A stretch of DNA of 30,284 bases. Origin: Cryomorphaceae bacterium (GTDB taxonomy: Bacteria > Bacteroidota > Bacteroidia > Flavobacteriales > Schleiferiaceae). The notes beneath the pieces were generated by a model. The model did no database searches and had not been told where the DNA came from. It worked only from the letters and a program-made list of their open reading frames with translations. The stretch spans positions 1-30,284 of the forward strand of contig JAIUMB010000004.1 of assembly GCA_022565745.1 (NCBI GenBank). Direction: 5' to 3'. Positions 23,881 through 30,284 of this stretch are shown piece by piece. Numbering within the stretch: the stretch's first letter is position 1; each line of letters opens with the position of its first letter. A program made the position numbers and the translations under genes.

Positions 23881-24822
23881 ATGCAAGAGATTATTGCCCC
23901 CATCAACCGCGAGTTAATCAAGTCGGAACTCAACGAAAAGCGCTTTATGCGTAAAACCAATAAAGCCGGAAACGAACTGTACGACTTTCACGCCAGTCAA
24001 GCGCCAAATACCATGCGTGAAATTGGACGATTACGAGAAATCAGTTTCCGACAAGCTGGAGGCGGTACTGGTCTAAGTTGCGATATCGACAAATATGATA
24101 CCGACGAAAAAGGCTTTCGACAGTTGGTGGTTTGGGATCCGGAAGATGAAGAAATTGTAGCCGGTTATCGCTATCTCAATTGCTGGCAGCTCGACCTCAA
24201 AAATGGAGAGAGCAACAAGCTGGCAACAGCCCATTTGATGAATTTTAGCGACTCTTTCATCAACGAGTATTTGCCACATACCATTGAACTGGGACGTTCG
24301 TTTGTACAGCCCAACTACCAGGCCGATAAGAGTAAAAAAGGATTGTTCTCACTGGATAATTTGTGGGATGGATTGGCTGTATTATTTGAAGAAAGCCCTC
24401 AGGCCAAATACTTTTTTGGAAAAGTAACCATGTATCCTTCGTATGACAGCGATGCACGTGACCACCTATTGGCATTTATGCACCACTTCTTTCCCGCGAA
24501 AGAAGGATTAATGACGCCTATAGACCCTTTGATAAGCAAAACAGATACCTCAGCCTTAATGGCAAGTATAAAAGGACTGTCCTACAAAGAAGGATTAAAA
24601 GTATTGGCCAATTACATCAAAGAACGCGGCGAGCGTATCCCTCCGTTGTTTACCAGTTATATGAACATCAGCGACACCATGATGACCTTCGGTACAGCAT
24701 TGAACGATGAGTTTGGCAGTGTTGAGGAAACAGTTATCTTAATGACCATCGACGATATTTATCCCGAGAAAAAGGAACGGCACATGCTGGGATATGAGCG
24801 CAACAAACGCTTTGAGAAATAG
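23881..24822 (+). CDS. GNAT-fold N-acyltransferase, OlsB/GlsB-like
   Basis: 313 residues resembling the 'hemolysin-like' acyl-ACP-dependent N-acyltransferases (OlsB in proteobacterial ornithine lipids, GlsB in Bacteroides glycine lipids): REIGRLREISFRQAGGGTG (46-64), VWDPEDEEIVAGYRYLNC (about 84-101), an HTIELGRSFVQPNYQ segment (about 132-146) and a following LWDGLAVLFEESPQAKYFFGKVTMYPSYD block. This set of motifs in this order is characteristic of the family. It would add a 3-hydroxy-fatty acyl chain to an amino acid, the product then being O-acylated by the upstream PlsC-like enzyme. The gap between the two genes is 9 nt. Confidence 0.82.
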   Translation: MQEIIAPINRELIKSELNEKRFMRKTNKAGNELYDFHASQAPNTMREIGRLREISFRQAGGGTGLSCDIDKYDTDEKGFRQLVVWDPEDEEIVAGYRYLNCWQLDLKNGESNKLATAHLMNFSDSFINEYLPHTIELGRSFVQPNYQADKSKKGLFSLDNLWDGLAVLFEESPQAKYFFGKVTMYPSYDSDARDHLLAFMHHFFPAKEGLMTPIDPLISKTDTSALMASIKGLSYKEGLKVLANYIKERGERIPPLFTSYMNISDTMMTFGTALNDEFGSVEETVILMTIDDIYPEKKERHMLGYERNKRFEK

Positions 24823-24838
24823 TGTATTTGTTGAAATA

Positions 24839-24868
24839 ACAAAGGCCAACACGCTGGTTGACCTTTGT
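24839..24868 (+). terminator. Hairpin after the kynU-GlsB operon, possible terminator
   Basis: ACAAAGG-C-CAAC / GTTG-A-CCTTTGT forms an 11-bp stem with one mismatch and a 6-nt loop, 17 nt after the stop codon. There is no T run on either side, so it could be a terminator of another kind or an mRNA 3'-end stabiliser. Confidence 0.5.
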
Positions 24869-25021
24869 ATGTGTAAACTAAAACACAGAATGAAAAACTA
24901 AAACACAAAGCAAATATAACACAGATTGGTTACATACACAACTATTGCGTTTGTTACTAATAAAAAAATCCATTTTTTTAAAAACAGATGTTACATCTTA
25001 GGCTTTCCCTGAAAGGATAGC

Positions 25022-25053
25022 TTGTTAAGCACTGTAATATTGCCCTATCTTTG
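25022..25053 (+). promoter_or_regulatory. Promoter (TTG-N21-TATCTTTG) of the helicase gene
   Basis: TTG at 25022-25024, a 21-bp spacer and TATCTTTG at 25046-25053, followed by GC. Leader of 41 nt to the ATG at 25095. Both elements fit the Bacteroidota pattern. Confidence 0.65.
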
Positions 25054-25094
25054 CGCTAAACCCAACCACCGCCTAGCGGATAAATACCCAAATT

Positions 25095-26417
25095 ATGACA
25101 AGCGTAAAAAGTCAACAAGCCATATTAGATAAAATGGGTATTGCTGCTCTCAATACCATGCAAGAGCAGGCGCATGAGGCAATTAAATCCACCCCAGAAG
25201 TTGTGTTGCTGTCTCCCACAGGAACAGGAAAAACACTGGCGTTTTTACTGCCCATCACAGAAATGCTAAAGGAAGATTTTAGTGGTGTTCAAGCCCTCAT
25301 TATGGTGCCCTCGCGGGAATTGGCTACGCAGATTGAACAAGTGATGCGCGATATGGGCACAGGGTTTAAAACCAATGCCGTGTATGGCGGCCGCCCAATG
25401 TCGCAAGATAAAATAGACCTTAAGCACCCCCCCACTATACTTATTGGCACACCAGGACGCATTGCAGATCACCTAAGACGAGGTACGTTTTCAACACAAG
25501 GAATACATACCCTTGTACTCGATGAGTTTGATAAATCTCTCGAGGTAGGTTTTGAGACAGAGATGAAAGAAATCATCCAAGGCCTTCCAAAACTAAAGAA
25601 AAAAATACTCACGTCGGCCACAAAGAAAATAGACATACCCCCATTTGTTCGTTTAAAAAACCCACAATACCTCAATTTTCTCAAAGAAAAGATCTCAAGA
25701 TTAAAATTAAAAACGGTAGAATACACCGAAAAAGAAGGATTGGTCACCCTATTGACCTTATTGCGACACCTCAATGGTAAACCTGGTGTGGTGTTCTGTA
25801 ATTTTAGAGAAACCGTAGAAACGGTGAGTGATTACCTGACTAAGCACCGCTTTCCACACGGTTGTTTTTACGGCGGCATGGAGCAGCAAGAGCGAGAACG
25901 CGCGTTGGTTAAGTTTCGCAACGGTACCCACCGTGTATTGCTGGCCACCGACTTAGCCGCACGTGGGATAGACGTGCCTGAAATACAGTTTGTGGTGCAT
26001 TATGAGCTCCCTTCTAAACCAGATGAGTTCATCCACCGAAACGGACGAACCGCTCGTATGATGAGCGACGGCGCGGCTTATATCATGAAGTGGAGCTATA
26101 AGCCACTTCCTGAGTTTATGAAAGAATTTCGCTCAAAACTCATTCCCGTTAGCGAGTTGTCAAAAACGAAATCAGATGCCACCCTATGGAAAACCTTATA
26201 CATAACGGGAGGTCGCCGCGATAAAATTTCCAAAGGCGACATTGCTGGATTGTTCATCAAGCAGGGAAAGCTTACTCCCGATCAGTTGGGGATGATTGAG
26301 GTCAAACAGGATTTTTCTTTTGTAGCCGTTCAGGAAGAATGTGTAAAAACGCTTTTGCCATTGGTCAATAACGTCAAATTAAAGACTAAGAAAGTTCGGG
26401 TTTCGGTGGTGGAATAA
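25095..26417 (+). CDS. DEAD-box-family RNA helicase with DbpA-type RNA-binding C-domain
   Basis: 440 residues with the full helicase core: Q motif NTMQEQA (20-26), motif I SPTGTGKT (40-47), Ia PSRELATQ (72-79), Ib GTPGR (118-122), II DEFD (143-146), III SAT (174-176), V ATDLAARGID (284-293) and VI HRNGRTAR (314-321). Two motifs depart from consensus: DEFD in place of DEAD, and HRNGRTAR for HRIGRTGR. Residues about 367-440 (TLYITGGRRDKISKGDIAGLF ... FSFVAV) are the RRM-like domain of DbpA, which binds 23S rRNA hairpin 92, so a role in 50S assembly is likely. It has its own promoter and is convergent with the outer-membrane protein gene downstream. Confidence 0.92.
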   Translation: MTSVKSQQAILDKMGIAALNTMQEQAHEAIKSTPEVVLLSPTGTGKTLAFLLPITEMLKEDFSGVQALIMVPSRELATQIEQVMRDMGTGFKTNAVYGGRPMSQDKIDLKHPPTILIGTPGRIADHLRRGTFSTQGIHTLVLDEFDKSLEVGFETEMKEIIQGLPKLKKKILTSATKKIDIPPFVRLKNPQYLNFLKEKISRLKLKTVEYTEKEGLVTLLTLLRHLNGKPGVVFCNFRETVETVSDYLTKHRFPHGCFYGGMEQQERERALVKFRNGTHRVLLATDLAARGIDVPEIQFVVHYELPSKPDEFIHRNGRTARMMSDGAAYIMKWSYKPLPEFMKEFRSKLIPVSELSKTKSDATLWKTLYITGGRRDKISKGDIAGLFIKQGKLTPDQLGMIEVKQDFSFVAVQEECVKTLLPLVNNVKLKTKKVRVSVVE

Positions 26418-26459
26418 AATGTATACCGCTTTTTGCCAGGCGTTAGTACAGCGAATATT

Positions 26460-27119
26460 CTAAAAATTCGATTGTAAACCCAACGTAAAATACCCGCCGC
26501 CAACCCTTGCGTTTGCTCCCGTTAAGTCAGCAAATATGTTGTAGGCAATTGTTACGCCTGAGCGGTTGTTTTCAAAAAACAAGACACCTATGCTGCCCAT
26601 ACCGCCAAATGTATTAAAAGCTCCGTCTATGGACAGATCAGCATCTTCGGCGTTTAATGTACCGTCAGAATTAAAGGCATAATAAACACCGAAATCTATA
26701 AATAATTGCATAGGAAAATCATGGAAACTGCGGTTATGTTTAGGATACATGCGAACCCCTAAGGGAACCTGATGCCTAGTGCCATTAAAGCGGTATTTGT
26801 CTTCGTTTACAGTAAATTGCAGACTTTGATTTTGCGAGTGAAATCCGCTGATGAGCACCAAGTTTTTCGTTAAGGCGTAGCCAATATCAATATTGGTAAT
26901 TAGCATACCTGAAAACAAACTGTGCCCTTGATCTCGAATAAAATTTCCCTTAAACGTATGCGTAGATGCATTACCGGTACCAAACTGTACAGATGTAAAG
27001 AATCGCTTAAAGGATGCTGTATCGGTGGTTTCCGCAGAAGGTGCTGTTTGAGCGTAAATTGTGGAAAGTGGAATAATGGTTAGCAATAAACCAACAATCG
27101 CAATGGTTTTAGCCGTCAT
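26460..27119 (-). CDS. Outer-membrane beta-barrel protein, function unknown
   Basis: 219 residues with signal peptide (MTAKTIAIVGLLLTIIPLSTIYAQ) and strand-turn-strand patterns such as FFTSVQFGTGNAS, ITNIDIGYALTKNLVLISGFHSQ, QLFIDFGVYYAF, GSIGVLFFENNRSGVTIAYNIF and GGGYFTLGLQSNF, the last a typical aromatic end strand. Size and pattern suggest an 8- to 10-stranded OmpW/OprF-like barrel; the family (outer_membrane_beta-barrel) includes many of unknown role. The gene is divergent from the AAA/DUF4143 gene. The first repeat pair (27182-27245) lies 62 bp upstream of its ATG, beside an imperfect -7 box TGTTTTTG on the minus strand (27179-27172). Confidence 0.75.
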   Translation of the reverse strand: MTAKTIAIVGLLLTIIPLSTIYAQTAPSAETTDTASFKRFFTSVQFGTGNASTHTFKGNFIRDQGHSLFSGMLITNIDIGYALTKNLVLISGFHSQNQSLQFTVNEDKYRFNGTRHQVPLGVRMYPKHNRSFHDFPMQLFIDFGVYYAFNSDGTLNAEDADLSIDGAFNTFGGMGSIGVLFFENNRSGVTIAYNIFADLTGANARVGGGYFTLGLQSNF

Positions 27120-27181
27120 AGCGCTGAATGTTTTCCTAGCTAACGGTAATATCTAAACTTATATTGCGAAGCAAAAACATG

Positions 27182-27245
27182 AATTAGGTCACTAAACTGA
27201 CTAAATTTACATTAATTGAGTCACTAAACTGACCCAATTTACATT
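27182..27245. repeat. 32-bp palindromic tandem repeat, pair 1
   Basis: Two contiguous 32-bp units (27182-27213 and 27214-27245), each with the core GGTCACTAAACTGACT or AGTCACTAAACTGACC, that is GTCA-6 nt-TGAC, embedded in a wider palindrome AATT...AATT and followed by TACATT. Unit 1 differs from unit 4 (27442-27473) at one base, unit 2 at four. The pair lies between the divergent genes, nearest the outer-membrane protein gene. The rest of the gene-free stretch 27120-27491, including 27246-27409, shows nothing further I can identify. Confidence 0.85.
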
Positions 27246-27409
27246 TTTTCAGATAGAATACATGAGATCTTTGAAGATACAGTACGGATTTGTAATCGAC
27301 CATAGACTAAAAAATGATGGATTCAAAGTGTTGATTTTCTGTGTATTTATAAATAATGCAGCGTTTTCAAGACAAGTCGCCTAATCATAAGCGAATACAT
27401 AAAAGCGAT

Positions 27410-27473
27410 AATTTGGTCATTAAACTGACTAAATTTACATTAATTTGGTCACTAAACTGACTAAATTTACATT
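27410..27473. repeat. 32-bp palindromic tandem repeat, pair 2
   Basis: Two more contiguous units (27410-27441 and 27442-27473) that differ from each other at a single base (GGTCATTAAAC versus GGTCACTAAAC). Unit 4 ends 6 bp before the -7 box of the AAA/DUF4143 gene, so it covers the -33 region. A unit length of 32 bp is about three helical turns, placing both palindromes on the same face of the DNA, as expected for cooperative repressor binding. Confidence 0.85.
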
Positions 27474-27479
27474 TTTGTG

Positions 27480-27487
27480 TATATTTG
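27480..27487 (+). promoter_or_regulatory. -7 box placed 4 nt before the DUF4143 start
   Basis: TATATTTG followed by TGGC and the GTG at 27492. It lies inside the longest possible reading frame (GTG 27477), which argues for the downstream GTG and a leaderless message. Confidence 0.55.
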
Positions 27488-27491
27488 TGGC

Positions 27492-28622
27492 GTGATAAAC
27501 CGAAGAACATATCGCGTACTGGAGAAAAATCTCGACAAGCAAAAAGTGACGTTGCTTATCGGAGCACGTCGTGTAGGCAAAACAGCGCTCTTGAGAAAAT
27601 TATATCAGCTACACGAAGACAAGGCCTTGTGGTTAAACGCTGAAGATAGCGTGACCGAAAACTTGTTGGAAGAAAGAAGTGTGGCCAATTACAAGCGCAT
27701 CATTGGAGATAAAACGCTATTGATCATTGATGAAGCGCACTTTATTCCCGACATAGCCCGAAAGGCCAAGCTGATGATAGACACCATTCAGCCGCTACAC
27801 ATCATACTTACGGGCTCATCGGCGTTTGAGTTAATACAAAATGCCGCCCCTCTGACTGGAAGAACCATCACCTTGCATATGCATCCATTGGCACAAAGTG
27901 AGTGGCAAGAAAGTGAAAATGCCATTCAAACAACAGAAAACCTTCCCGATCGATTGATTTATGGAAGTTATCCGGAACTGTCCAGCATCAGTGATTACCG
28001 CGAAAAGGTGTTTTACATCAATGAGTTGGTTAACACTTACTTACTCAAAGACATATTGATATTTGAGCAAATCCGCAATGCGCAGGTCATGAAAGATTTG
28101 TTGGTGTTATTGGCCTACCAAGTAGGCAGTGAGGTCTCGGTCAACGAATTGGGAAAGCAACTCGGCATCAGTAAAAACACCGTAGAGCGTTACCTAGATT
28201 TGTTTGAAAAGGCCTTTATCTTGTTTCCTTTGCAAGGATACAGCAACAACCTTCGCAAAGAAGTAAGCAAGAGTAAGAAATATTACTTTTGGGACAATGG
28301 CATTCGCAATGCGCTGATCAACGATTTTTCTAACGTAAGTACACGAAATGACATCGGTGCACTGTGGGAGCAGTACTTCATCCAAGAGCGTCGTAAGCAC
28401 AAGGATTATAATCTTGAAATATATCAGCACTACTTTTGGCGTACGTACGATCAGCAAGAAATCGATTTGATTGAAGTGGAAAACAAGGCCATAAAAGCCT
28501 TTGAGTGCAAATGGAAAAACGCAAAAGCTCGTATACCTAAAGCGTTTGAAAAAGCGTATCCTGAGGCGGCATTTATGGTGGTAGATCCTTCGAATTACCT
28601 ACAATTTATTTCAACACCCTAG
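27492..28622 (+). CDS. AAA-family ATPase with DUF4143 C-terminal region
   Basis: 376 residues from GTG 27492 (a GTG at 27477 would add five). N-terminal ATPase: Walker A GARRVGKT (24-31), Walker B LLIIDEAH (76-83) and sensor ILTGSSAFEL. The middle holds a winged-helix segment (VSVNELGKQLGISKNTVERYL, about 216-236) and the C-terminal DUF4143 part ends with a PD-(D/E)xK-like pattern EIDLIE...FECKWK (E323, D325, E338, K340) in which a nuclease-type site is conceivable. These proteins are abundant and often multicopy in Bacteroidota; their function is not established. The HTH together with the palindromic repeats directly upstream suggests autoregulation. No partner gene is coupled to it. Confidence 0.88.
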   Translation: MINRRTYRVLEKNLDKQKVTLLIGARRVGKTALLRKLYQLHEDKALWLNAEDSVTENLLEERSVANYKRIIGDKTLLIIDEAHFIPDIARKAKLMIDTIQPLHIILTGSSAFELIQNAAPLTGRTITLHMHPLAQSEWQESENAIQTTENLPDRLIYGSYPELSSISDYREKVFYINELVNTYLLKDILIFEQIRNAQVMKDLLVLLAYQVGSEVSVNELGKQLGISKNTVERYLDLFEKAFILFPLQGYSNNLRKEVSKSKKYYFWDNGIRNALINDFSNVSTRNDIGALWEQYFIQERRKHKDYNLEIYQHYFWRTYDQQEIDLIEVENKAIKAFECKWKNAKARIPKAFEKAYPEAAFMVVDPSNYLQFISTP

Positions 28623-28627
28623 GTGAT

Positions 28628-28675
28628 AAACCTTACGCATAACCAAAAAACGTGTAATGGTTAAGCAAAAGGTTT
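28628..28675. repeat. Nested inverted repeat after the DUF4143 gene
   Basis: AAACCTT (28628-28634) pairs with AAGGTTT (28669-28675) and, separated by 5 nt on each side, TAACCA (28640-28645) pairs with TGGTTA (28658-28663) around a 12-nt loop. The symmetrical internal loop is unusual. There is no T run; it may be a transcript end or a protein-binding site. Confidence 0.5.
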
Positions 28676-28694
28676 ACAACAACTCTATCAAACA

Positions 28695-29873
28695 ATGGAT
28701 GGACAAAAATTCCGTTTAATGAAAATGATTAATAGAGTTTTGTTGCTGGTCATTGTCAGTTCCCATTGGCTAATGAGTCAATGGCAGCAACTGCCTAATG
28801 CTCCTGGTAACGCCAGAGATGACGGAATTTCGGCCATTGTCGATGGACAATTATTTACCGGTTTAGGCAGAGATCTGGGGTTTTATGTGCAAAATGATTG
28901 GTGGCATTACGATATTGAAAAGCAACAGTGGCAGCAGCTCGACAACGTTCCATTTTCGCGTCGTCAATACAGTATGGTGGCTGTTCATGAAAACAAAGTC
29001 GTCGTATTTGGCGGGGAGTTAAGTGGAGAGTTGTTTCGCGATGTGTGGAAGTTTAATCCCATTGATAAATCTTGGCAACAGCAGTCCTCTTTGCCAAAAG
29101 GCATCAAACAAGGAGTGGCGTTTTCAACCCCTTTGGGTTTAGTTTGTGGAATGGGATTAACAGACGAAGGTAAATCCGATTCACTGTTTGTATTAAAGGA
29201 TGAAGAATGGACGTTCTTAAGTGTGTTTCCCGGTGGCCCAAGAGATGCTTTATCAGGATTTGCCATAGCTGAGCATCTTTTTCTGGGTTGGGGAAGAGCT
29301 CAAGAAGACAGTGTTTGCTTAGATTGGTGGTCATACGACATGCGCTTCGATAAGTGGCGTCGTATTAAGTCGCCGGGATCAATTCCAAGATATTGGACAA
29401 GCTCTGCTTCAGGGGCTATAGGCATCGGCATCGCTGGTTTGGGTATGGATGTAGACGAAGCGTTCTTAAATGACTTATGGGTATATCGTTGGCCAGAAAA
29501 CCGTTGGCGAAGAGTTCATCTAGCACCGACGGCTCTTCGAGGCGCTTCCGTTGCATTAGATGGTGATAATGTTCATTTGCTTTGGGGCGTAGATCAAAGT
29601 TTTGATCGACAAAACAAGCATCATGTTCTTAATAACACCATTCCATTTGAATCAAGACTAAAGGTTTACCCCAATCCGGGAAACGGTACATTTCGTATTG
29701 CGAAGAGAGAGGAAATGGAGGAAGACTATAAAATCATTAACGCCTCAGGTTCTATTATACAAGAATTCACTTGTAAGCCATCAGAAGGGTGTGCATTTCA
29801 ATTAACCGTGTCAGGACTATATCTCCTTATTAACAATACCAGTGGACAGTATGTCAAAGTAATAGTCATTTAG
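28695..29873 (+). CDS. Kelch-type beta-propeller protein with T9SS sorting domain
   Basis: 392 residues from the first ATG; ATGs at 28719 and 28725 would give a tighter signal peptide (MKMINRVLLLVIVSSHWLMSQ), so the true start is uncertain. Kelch-like blades follow: WWHYDIEKQQWQQL, VHENKVVVFGGEL...DVWKFNPIDKSWQQQ, LDWWSYDMRFDKWRRI and NDLWVYRWPENRWRRV, with the regular pattern of Trp-Tyr strand and W-x-x-x spacing. The C-terminal LKVYPNPGNGTFRI ... SGLYLLINN...YVKVIVI is a T9SS type A sorting signal. It should be a secreted or surface-bound propeller; no ligand or enzyme activity is apparent. The next gene is convergent. Confidence 0.85.
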   Translation: MDGQKFRLMKMINRVLLLVIVSSHWLMSQWQQLPNAPGNARDDGISAIVDGQLFTGLGRDLGFYVQNDWWHYDIEKQQWQQLDNVPFSRRQYSMVAVHENKVVVFGGELSGELFRDVWKFNPIDKSWQQQSSLPKGIKQGVAFSTPLGLVCGMGLTDEGKSDSLFVLKDEEWTFLSVFPGGPRDALSGFAIAEHLFLGWGRAQEDSVCLDWWSYDMRFDKWRRIKSPGSIPRYWTSSASGAIGIGIAGLGMDVDEAFLNDLWVYRWPENRWRRVHLAPTALRGASVALDGDNVHLLWGVDQSFDRQNKHHVLNNTIPFESRLKVYPNPGNGTFRIAKREEMEEDYKIINASGSIIQEFTCKPSEGCAFQLTVSGLYLLINNTSGQYVKVIVI

Positions 29874-29901
29874 AGCTTGTAAAAAGGGCCTTTTATATCG
29901 A

Positions 29902-30284
29902 CTAAAACTGCAGGAAGTCCTCCGGGTTAATGGGCTTACCATCATACCACAATTCAAAGTGGAGGTGAGGGCCGGTACTGAGTTCACCAGTATTACCGAT
30001 AATACCAATAACTTCTCCTGCACGAACGCGGTCGCCTTGTTTTTTAAACAGTGTGCTATTGTGCTTGTAAACGGAAATCAAGTTTGCTGCATGCTGAATA
30101 ACAATGGTGTATCCCGTTTGCGCGGAAAACTCAGCAAATAAAACCGTTCCTTTTAAACAAGCCTTCACGGGCTCATTTTTTCGGGTTATGATATCAACAG
30201 CAAAATGATTTTCTTCGGGTAAAAACCCCTGGATGATCTCCCCCCGCACGGGTGTAAAAAAAGCATAACTGTATAATGGGCTAA
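29902..30284 (-). CDS. M23-family peptidase domain protein, 3' part (5' end outside window)
   Basis: The minus-strand frame remains open through 30284 and so continues beyond the window; an internal GTG at 30249 is not the true start because the residues before it (...YSYAFFTPVRG) belong to the domain, as TPVRG-x-I-x-x-GF is the usual lead-in. The LytM/M23 zinc site is complete: HFAVDI (H-x3-D) and GPHLHFELW (H-x-H), with the GDRVRAGEVIGIIGNTGELSTGPHLHFEL block and final NPEDFLQF. Such proteins cleave peptidoglycan cross-links or act as activators of amidases in cell separation. The N-terminal part (signal peptide or coiled coil) is not visible. Confidence 0.9.
   Translation of the reverse strand, partial: SPLYSYAFFTPVRGEIIQGFLPEENHFAVDIITRKNEPVKACLKGTVLFAEFSAQTGYTIVIQHAANLISVYKHNSTLFKKQGDRVRAGEVIGIIGNTGELSTGPHLHFELWYDGKPINPEDFLQF

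Noticed and set aside
27182..27473. Four similar repeats as a possible CRISPR array
   Set aside because: Units are directly contiguous in two pairs with no spacers between units, and no cas gene is nearby.
30249..30249. GTG at 30249 as the start of the M23 peptidase
   Set aside because: The frame is open to the window edge and the codons before the GTG encode conserved lead-in residues of the domain.

Overview
The window comes from a chromosome of the phylum Bacteroidota, most likely a marine or freshwater Flavobacteriia-type lineage. The evidence is two secreted proteins with type IX secretion (T9SS) C-terminal sorting domains, a TonB-dependent receptor with a carboxypeptidase-regulatory-like N-domain, promoters of the Bacteroidota form TAnnTTTG, a kynurenine pathway pair, and a GlsA/GlsB-like acyltransferase pair. 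No phage, insertion sequence, CRISPR array or rRNA operon was seen; most genes are intact and housekeeping-like.

Layout. 1-4.8 kb: 3' end of a Nudix hydrolase, a TonB-dependent receptor coupled to a UbiA-like membrane protein, a CAT-anticodon tRNA with terminator, a small outer-membrane protein and a MazG-like pyrophosphohydrolase. 4.9-8.1 kb (minus): the run ybeY-mnmG-methyltransferase. 8.2-9.7 kb: a metallo-beta-lactamase/double-rhodanese protein closed by a strong terminator. 9.7-11.5 kb: two envelope proteins of unknown role with divergent promoters. 11.5-13.2 kb (minus): recX, an alpha/beta hydrolase and gatC. 13.2-16.7 kb: a large T9SS-secreted propeller/PKD protein and a LuxR-type regulator with a degenerate receiver, flanked by two copies of a palindromic intergenic repeat. 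16.7-19.9 kb: a TroA-like metal transporter operon whose first permease carries a C-terminal MntR/DtxR-like domain; no ATPase gene is present. 19.9-20.4 kb: GC-rich duplicated repeats. 20.4-24.8 kb: kynU-kmo followed by the GlsA/GlsB-like pair. 25-26.4 kb: a DbpA-type helicase. 26.4-28.6 kb: an outer-membrane protein and an AAA/DUF4143 ATPase transcribed divergently, with two pairs of a 32-bp palindromic tandem repeat between them. 28.7-30.3 kb: a Kelch-type T9SS protein and the 3' part of an M23 peptidase.

The most interesting points are the permease-MntR fusion (same layout as chlamydial YtgCR) with a 15-bp palindrome in its operon leader; the 32-bp repeat pairs beside the AAA/DUF4143 gene; and a recurrent promoter geometry, TAnnTTTG-N4-start codon, at four genes that suggests leaderless mRNAs. 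Family calls rest on motif reading only; no database search was run.
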